The notes beneath the pieces were generated by a model. It saw only the letters and a program-made list of their open reading frames with translations, was not told the DNA's origin and searched no databases. Below, piece by piece: positions 59,624 through 64,000 of a DNA stretch of 64,000 nucleotides. The translations under genes and the position numbers were made by a program. The DNA is taken from positions 1 to 64,000 of the forward strand of contig JAFCMP010000101.1 of NCBI GenBank assembly GCA_017506865.1. Reading direction: 5' to 3'. Origin of the DNA: Tribonema minus. Lineage: Eukaryota > Sar > Xanthophyceae > Tribonematales > Tribonemataceae. The first letter of the stretch is position 1. Each line of letters opens with the position of its first letter.

Positions 59624-60979
59624 TTAAACGCCGCCGCCGCCAAATGGCATCTCGGGGTCCTCCCCTACGTCCTCCTCCATGTGCCCCCCCCCCCTGGATT
59701 CTGCCATGTGTGTCATGACACGGCCAGAGTACGCCATGTGGAGCGCTGCCGACAGTGCCGAGCGTAAGCGCGCCAGGGCGATGCCCTTGAGAGCTTTAGG
59801 GCGCGCTCCTCCGGGCACTGACATCCTGCTGGCATACTCCGTCGCCACAGCCTCCAGCAGCTTCCGCCCCTGCTCCCCGATGCTGCCAAATGACCTTATT
59901 GCCAAAGTGGCAAGTTTGTAGCAATTCTGATCATAATGACCAGAATAGTGGGTAGTCTTGGCGGCCTCTTGGTCGCGGCAGCATCGCTCGGGGTCTGCTG
60001 CAGTCTTCGCCGCCCGCGACGCCACCAGTGCCTCGAAGCAGGTAATGTCCACCGTGAGCGGTAGGTGGCGTGTCGGGTCGTCGTAGCCGGTCACCGGGAA
60101 GGCGTCGGCAGGCAGCACGATGTCCATCCTGCGACTCCCCGGCGGCCCGGCGGACCCCAGAAACGGCGTGTAGTCCTCGTCCATCAGTCCCATTTTGAGG
60201 TATTGCCGCAGGATGCTCTGCGTGGCCCTCTTGACGCTATTGTGGACGATGGTGTCGTGCGCCTTGACGTGTGGCGCTTGACACAGCCGTGCATGCAGGG
60301 TGCCGCCCGGCGACTTCCCGCACAGCTTGCAGCCTGCCGTCTGCTCCTCTACTCCGATGGCGCGTTTGACGGCCAGCTGCCAGGATAGGCCATCGAACGA
60401 AGCCGTTGAGGAGTACATGGGCTCGTTGAGGAATGCCATGCCGATCGAGTGCATGTGGCGCTGCGACCGGAATCGAGCAAGTGCTTGCGTGCATTGCGTG
60501 CCCTGCAGCAGCTGTTGCAGGTCCGCCTCCACCTTATCTGCAAGCTCGGTAGCGACGGCATCTGCAAGCGCACTCTGATTGGGGCGCGTCAGGCTACACT
60601 GCAACTGCAGAGCACTGGCGTCAAGTACGCAAGCAGCATCCGCACCAGTGCCACCACCTGCTGTCGGCCGCAGCGGCGGCTGCTGCGTAGGTGGTTGCTG
60701 CTGCAGTGGCGTTAGCGCTGGTGGCAGTATATGTTCCAGCTTGTCACCAGTTGCTGCACGTAGAGATGTGGCAGCTGTGGCGATCGTCCGCATGAGGGGC
60801 AGGCGCGCCACCTCTGCTGCTGCTGCGCCTTGTAGCATTGCTGGTGTGGAACGCGCAGCGCCTGCATTGACGGCTGCCGCTGCTGCGTGCGGCTGGTGCT
60901 GCAGCTGCGCCGCCTGCCGTTGCTGCTGCTGCCAGTGGTGTTGCTGCTGCCGCAGGTGTTGGTGCAGCACCTGCCGCAT
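59624..60979 (-). CDS. LINE-like element: zinc motif and restriction-like endonuclease
   Basis: A glutamine/alanine-rich start, then LADAVATELADKVEADLQQL and a zinc motif CKLCGKSPGGTLHARLCQAP...H. Next comes RRMDIVLPADAF, followed by LPLTVDITCFEALV and a downstream basic helix. The D...D-x-T spacing is that of the PD-(D/E)xK-like endonuclease of R2-type elements. The frame ends in a charged tail at 59624. Confidence 0.75.
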   Translation of the reverse strand: MRQVLHQHLRQQQHHWQQQQRQAAQLQHQPHAAAAAVNAGAARSTPAMLQGAAAAEVARLPLMRTIATAATSLRAATGDKLEHILPPALTPLQQQPPTQQPPLRPTAGGGTGADAACVLDASALQLQCSLTRPNQSALADAVATELADKVEADLQQLLQGTQCTQALARFRSQRHMHSIGMAFLNEPMYSSTASFDGLSWQLAVKRAIGVEEQTAGCKLCGKSPGGTLHARLCQAPHVKAHDTIVHNSVKRATQSILRQYLKMGLMDEDYTPFLGSAGPPGSRRMDIVLPADAFPVTGYDDPTRHLPLTVDITCFEALVASRAAKTAADPERCCRDQEAAKTTHYSGHYDQNCYKLATLAIRSFGSIGEQGRKLLEAVATEYASRMSVPGGARPKALKGIALARLRSALSAALHMAYSGRVMTHMAESRGGGHMEEDVGEDPEMPFGGGGV

Positions 60980-62786
60980 TGGCCGCTGCCACCGCCATTG
61001 CCGCTGTCGCAGCCGGCACGGTTGCGGCGCCGCCTGCCGATGCTGCTCCTGTTGCAGGTGCTGCAGCAGCCCTTAGGCTAGTAGGGCCTGTAGCAGCTGT
61101 GTTGCCTATGCCCGCAGCCGCTGCTGTTGATGCTGCAGTTAGTGATGCCGCCGAGGCCACTTGAGGTGCAACATGTGCTGCCGCTGCTGCAGCAGCCTCA
61201 GAGTCTGATGCTGGAGCAGCTGCTGCTGCCGCCGCTGCTGCTGCCGCCGGAGTAGTTGCGCCGTGCGCCGCCGCTGCTGCTGCTGCCGCTGGTGCCGCCT
61301 GTGCTGCCGCCGCGGCCCCTGATCCAGCGGCAGCTGCGTCGTGTGTTGCCGGAATGGCTGCGCCATAAGCGCGGCCAGCCGCTGATGCAGTTGCCGCTGC
61401 CGGAGCGGTCGCGCCTCCACTGGCAACCGCCGCTGCCGCTGTAACAGTTGCCGCTGCTGATGCTGCTGGTGCTGGTGCTGCTGCCGCTGCTTTCGGTGCC
61501 GCTTGTGTTGCCGCATCCTCAGCAGCGTTGTCTGCAGCCGCTTGAGGAGCCGCCTGCTGCAGCACCCCCGCCCATCCAGAGAGTGCTGGTTGCAGCGCTT
61601 GCAATGTGCCCGCCACATATGCAGCATCAGCGATGTCGCAGGCGCTGGTAATGCCAAGGCCGCCATGCCGTGTTGGGAGTCGCGCTTGCTGTAAGGCTGG
61701 GCCGTGCGCTGCCAGATGGAAGTGGGCCCCACTTTGCTCAAACTGGCGCCAGGTCTGGCCTGGTGGCTGCAGGCCCATTGAGTGCTCAAGCACCCACTGC
61801 GTGACCCGATCCCACTCCTTGGCGGCTGGCGCTGTCTGCGTAGTGGGAATGGTGCGCAGGCAGTACGTCATGCGAGGCACCACGCAGTAGCGCAGTGACA
61901 TGAAAATAGCCCTCGGAGATGTCAGGCGCGCGCATCGCTCTGCAAATCGAGCCCCTGCCCCGCCTGCACCCGCTTCCCTGCGCAGCCATGCGTCCACAAA
62001 GCTGCTGTGGCCCACCGGCACCCCCAGCAACACAGCTCCACGGTTCTGATTTTCATCCGTATCCCCCACTAGCTGAACGCCCAGCTGCTGCAGCAGTTGC
62101 CGCTCGTGGTCTGTCACCACATGCCCTCTGCCAGGCAGCGCGCGTGACTTGGTGAGGTTTAGCTCCAGTCCCACCTCCGCAAAGTGTTGTTTGAGCTGCG
62201 CCACCGCCTGTATGTCATCCTGAGTCAGCGTGCAAGCGCCTGTTCGGACGTTGGCATCGTCCATGTAGGCGCCCATCCGCCTCCGCGCGCGCTGCGCGGC
62301 CGCCGCCTCATTGAACCGTTTCAAGCACTGAGCAATGGCGCCGCAGAAGAGCATCGGTGCCGCGGGGTCCCCCTGCTTAAACCCGCGCTGAGACATGATG
62401 ATGCGCGTGGAGCCGTCGACGTGCTGGAACAGCAGGCGTGGCCGAGTGCGAACGTATGTGCCGATGAAGTAGTCGAGGAAGTCCGGCAGCTGTGCTGCTA
62501 CCCATTCCGCTGCCGCCAGGACGAACACCATGTTGAAGGCATTCTTGAGGTCCAGCATGAACTGCCAGTGACCGAGCTCATACGCGAGTTTGCAGGCCAT
62601 GGCCGCTTTCTCCGCTCCTGCTGAGACGGCTACCCCATACTGCCCGTCTGGCTCAAGGAGCTCCGCCAGGAAGTCTTTGCGGTCTGCCACGTACACCGAA
62701 GTGCATAGTCGATGCAGCACCTCGCCGCAAATGATGGGCCGCTGCTTCAAGTAAGTTAGCTGTACCATCTTCCTGTTGTTCTGCAA
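60744..62786 (-). CDS. LINE-like element: reverse transcriptase and alanine-rich insertion
   Basis: LKQRPIICGEVLHRL, FMLDLKNAFNMV (motif A), GFKQGDPAAPMLFC (motif B) and GAYMDDANVRTG (catalytic motif C, YMDD) are in order. From about residue 410 the frame becomes a 200-residue alanine/threonine/proline low-complexity stretch. The final residues are out of frame. Confidence 0.85.
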   Translation of the reverse strand: MQNNRKMVQLTYLKQRPIICGEVLHRLCTSVYVADRKDFLAELLEPDGQYGVAVSAGAEKAAMACKLAYELGHWQFMLDLKNAFNMVFVLAAAEWVAAQLPDFLDYFIGTYVRTRPRLLFQHVDGSTRIIMSQRGFKQGDPAAPMLFCGAIAQCLKRFNEAAAAQRARRRMGAYMDDANVRTGACTLTQDDIQAVAQLKQHFAEVGLELNLTKSRALPGRGHVVTDHERQLLQQLGVQLVGDTDENQNRGAVLLGVPVGHSSFVDAWLRREAGAGGAGARFAERCARLTSPRAIFMSLRYCVVPRMTYCLRTIPTTQTAPAAKEWDRVTQWVLEHSMGLQPPGQTWRQFEQSGAHFHLAAHGPALQQARLPTRHGGLGITSACDIADAAYVAGTLQALQPALSGWAGVLQQAAPQAAADNAAEDAATQAAPKAAAAAPAPAASAAATVTAAAAVASGGATAPAAATASAAGRAYGAAIPATHDAAAAGSGAAAAAQAAPAAAAAAAAHGATTPAAAAAAAAAAAPASDSEAAAAAAAHVAPQVASAASLTAASTAAAAGIGNTAATGPTSLRAAAAPATGAASAGGAATVPAATAAMAVAAANAAGAAPTPAAAATPLAAAATAGGAAAAPAARSSGSRQCRRCAFHTSNATRRSSSRGGAPAPHADDRHSCHISTCSNW

Positions 62787-63447
62787 GTGGCGTCAGGCGC
62801 CCCGCGCCATGCAACTGCCAGAAGGCATCCGGCAGCCGCGCAGCCTCCCACATAACGGTCTGAAGCCACCGTGTGAGGACAGCAGCAAACTCATGCCGTC
62901 CCCAGCTTGTGCGTAGCGCATCCTGCAGGTGGCTGTAGCGCAGCCCCGATGGGCCTGCTCCACTGTAAGGGCTTGCTCGCTGGATGAGCTTGGCAACCGT
63001 CTCTGGCTCAATTCCCTCCCCCTGTAACAGGCTGAGTTCTGCTGGCATGTCGGCTGCTTTCGCCACAAGCTGATCAACCATGCCGGATAGCTCATGGAGT
63101 TGTTCCCCTGGCGCAGCGGGGGGGTGTTTGGACTGCATGGCGGCAAAGTAGTCATCATCAGGTATCGCCACCGTTTTGGGCTGAAGGAAACGCGCTGCCT
63201 GCTGTAGCCCCCCCCGTGTGCCCATGCACTGTAGGACGTACGCGTTGATCGCTGCCTCCGTTTGCTGGCGCGCGCGCCAGCGCCGGTGCGCACGCGCGTG
63301 TGCGTGATGTACATGCACGTGCAGTCCGTGTGGTGTACAAATATGCATATACATCAGGAGCAGTGCGCGCTGCATCCCCAATGCAATGAACTGTGGCTTG
63401 TGCCATGCGCCCCTTGGCGGTGAACGTAGTACGCAGGGCCAGCACAC
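62653..63447 (-). CDS. LINE-like element: region upstream of and entering reverse transcriptase
   Basis: After an unassigned start (non-ATG in this frame), SPYSGAGPSGLRYSHLQDAL and DAFWQLHGAGRLTPL are the typical opening of reverse transcriptase in algal LINE-like elements. The frame is lost just after this block. The residues following LTPL are out of frame and not meaningful. Confidence 0.8.
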   Translation of the reverse strand: MCWPCVLRSPPRGAWHKPQFIALGMQRALLLMYMHICTPHGLHVHVHHAHARAHRRWRARQQTEAAINAYVLQCMGTRGGLQQAARFLQPKTVAIPDDDYFAAMQSKHPPAAPGEQLHELSGMVDQLVAKAADMPAELSLLQGEGIEPETVAKLIQRASPYSGAGPSGLRYSHLQDALRTSWGRHEFAAVLTRWLQTVMWEAARLPDAFWQLHGAGRLTPLAEQQEDGTANLLEAAAHHLRRGAASTMHFGVRGRPQRLPGGAP

Positions 63448-64000
63448 CTCAGCGTCTTTGGCACATGCGACTTTGACTCATCACTCACTAGCTGTCCCTG
63501 CCGTTTGCCGGCTGACTCATCCTCTCACCATCCCCTACGATGTGATCCCCCCCATGATTGGTGTGACATAACACAACGCGTACATGAAGTTTGCAGCCCG
63601 CATGCCGTTCCTGTCCGAACCAATCAGGAACCGCCCCGCTTGCCAGATACGACATGGTAGGCGGCTGCCACGAAAGCAGGACCTGTGTTGCCATAAACAG
63701 CCACACAGCCGCAATGAGCAAGTGTCCACTTTCTGCCTGCAGCTGCCAGCACTGATTTATTTATGAATCGGTGTCCTGGGTTTTCGCTCATTATTGCCTC
63801 ACCATGACAGACCCAGCACAGCAGAACGTTCACAAACTTCAATTGGTACAATGCAGGCAAGTTTAACTGGCCTGCAGCAAGTCGCCATGTCTGCCAACGG
63901 AATACCACTTCGTGTACCCGGTGTCTTGCCCTGCAGATGTGTTCAACGACAGAAAGCATTGGAAGCCAGCTGGAATGCTGGCTATCCACATTTTTACTCG
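63448..64000. other. Right edge of the window; no gene seen
   Basis: Only short frames without recognisable domains. May include the 5' UTR of the LINE-like element. Confidence 0.4.

Larger units (their letters stand above)
59624..63447 (-). mobile_element. Non-LTR retrotransposon with restriction-like endonuclease (decayed)
   Basis: Three minus-strand frames carry, in order, an N-terminal region, reverse transcriptase, a long alanine-rich insertion, a CCHC-like zinc motif and a restriction-like endonuclease. Domain order fits the RLE class (R2/CRE/NeSL-like) rather than the AP-endonuclease class. Frame is lost near 62770 and again between 60744 and 60979. The true 5' end and any target duplication were not found. 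Confidence 0.85.

Noticed and set aside
60579-61164. Plus-strand cysteine- and leucine-rich frames
   Set aside because: Antisense of the alanine-rich insertion in the LINE-like element.
1-64000. CRISPR arrays, bacterial operons, tRNA or rRNA genes
   Set aside because: No regularly spaced repeats with unique spacers were seen, the genes are spliced, and I found no cloverleaf or rRNA-like segment by eye.

Overview
The window looks like nuclear DNA of an intron-rich eukaryotic alga. It shows GT-AG (and one GC-AG) spliced genes, a Dicer, a eukaryote-type TCD dehydratase with an N-terminal membrane segment, TTAGGG-type repeats, and LTR and non-LTR retrotransposons. Ankyrin-like repeats built on the motif NGCPWD are typical of photosynthetic stramenopiles (brown algae, xanthophytes), which is my best guess for the host. 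The genus cannot be fixed from this window.

Layout. (1) 1-8303, minus: a Ty3/gypsy-type LTR retrotransposon, truncated by the window edge. It carries gag plus an aspartic-protease-like motif, then a domain resembling a C5-cytosine DNA methyltransferase, then the pol linker, reverse transcriptase and RNase H. It is broken in several places, but the gag/methyltransferase and methyltransferase/pol frame changes both fall at slippery-looking runs. (2) 9915-11402, minus: a single-exon protein with 12 ankyrin-like repeats of 27 residues. (3) 11403-16325: mostly unassigned, with one small candidate gene at 13916-14128 (plus). (4) 16326-47346, minus: one Dicer-like gene 31 kb long. I traced 27 exons, about 1,690 codons, from sequence motifs and intron phase. 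It has a DExH helicase, a DUF283 region, a glycine-rich region where platform/PAZ should be, and two RNase III domains with intact acidic residues. (5) 47662-56802, plus: a divergently transcribed TCD-type tRNA threonylcarbamoyladenosine dehydratase gene, 8 exons, 432 codons. (6) 56803-59623: CTG-rich low-complexity sequence, one possible unassigned exon and a dispersed repeat. (7) 59624-63447, minus: a decayed non-LTR retrotransposon with reverse transcriptase, zinc motif and restriction-like endonuclease, and a long alanine-rich insertion.

The most striking feature is how the introns of both host genes are built. Almost every large intron holds tandem, decayed copies of the edge of its neighbouring exon, each carrying the splice junction with it. 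Examples are about eight copies of the end of TCD exon 2, seven of the start of TCD exon 3, and four of the end of Dicer exon 9. Between the copies lie TTAGGG-type tracts and long pure C runs just upstream of acceptors. This suggests intron growth by repeated duplication across splice sites. It leaves a field of decoy junctions in two genes whose products act on RNA. One intron also carries a clean 531-bp MITE with 14-bp terminal inverted repeats and a TA target duplication.
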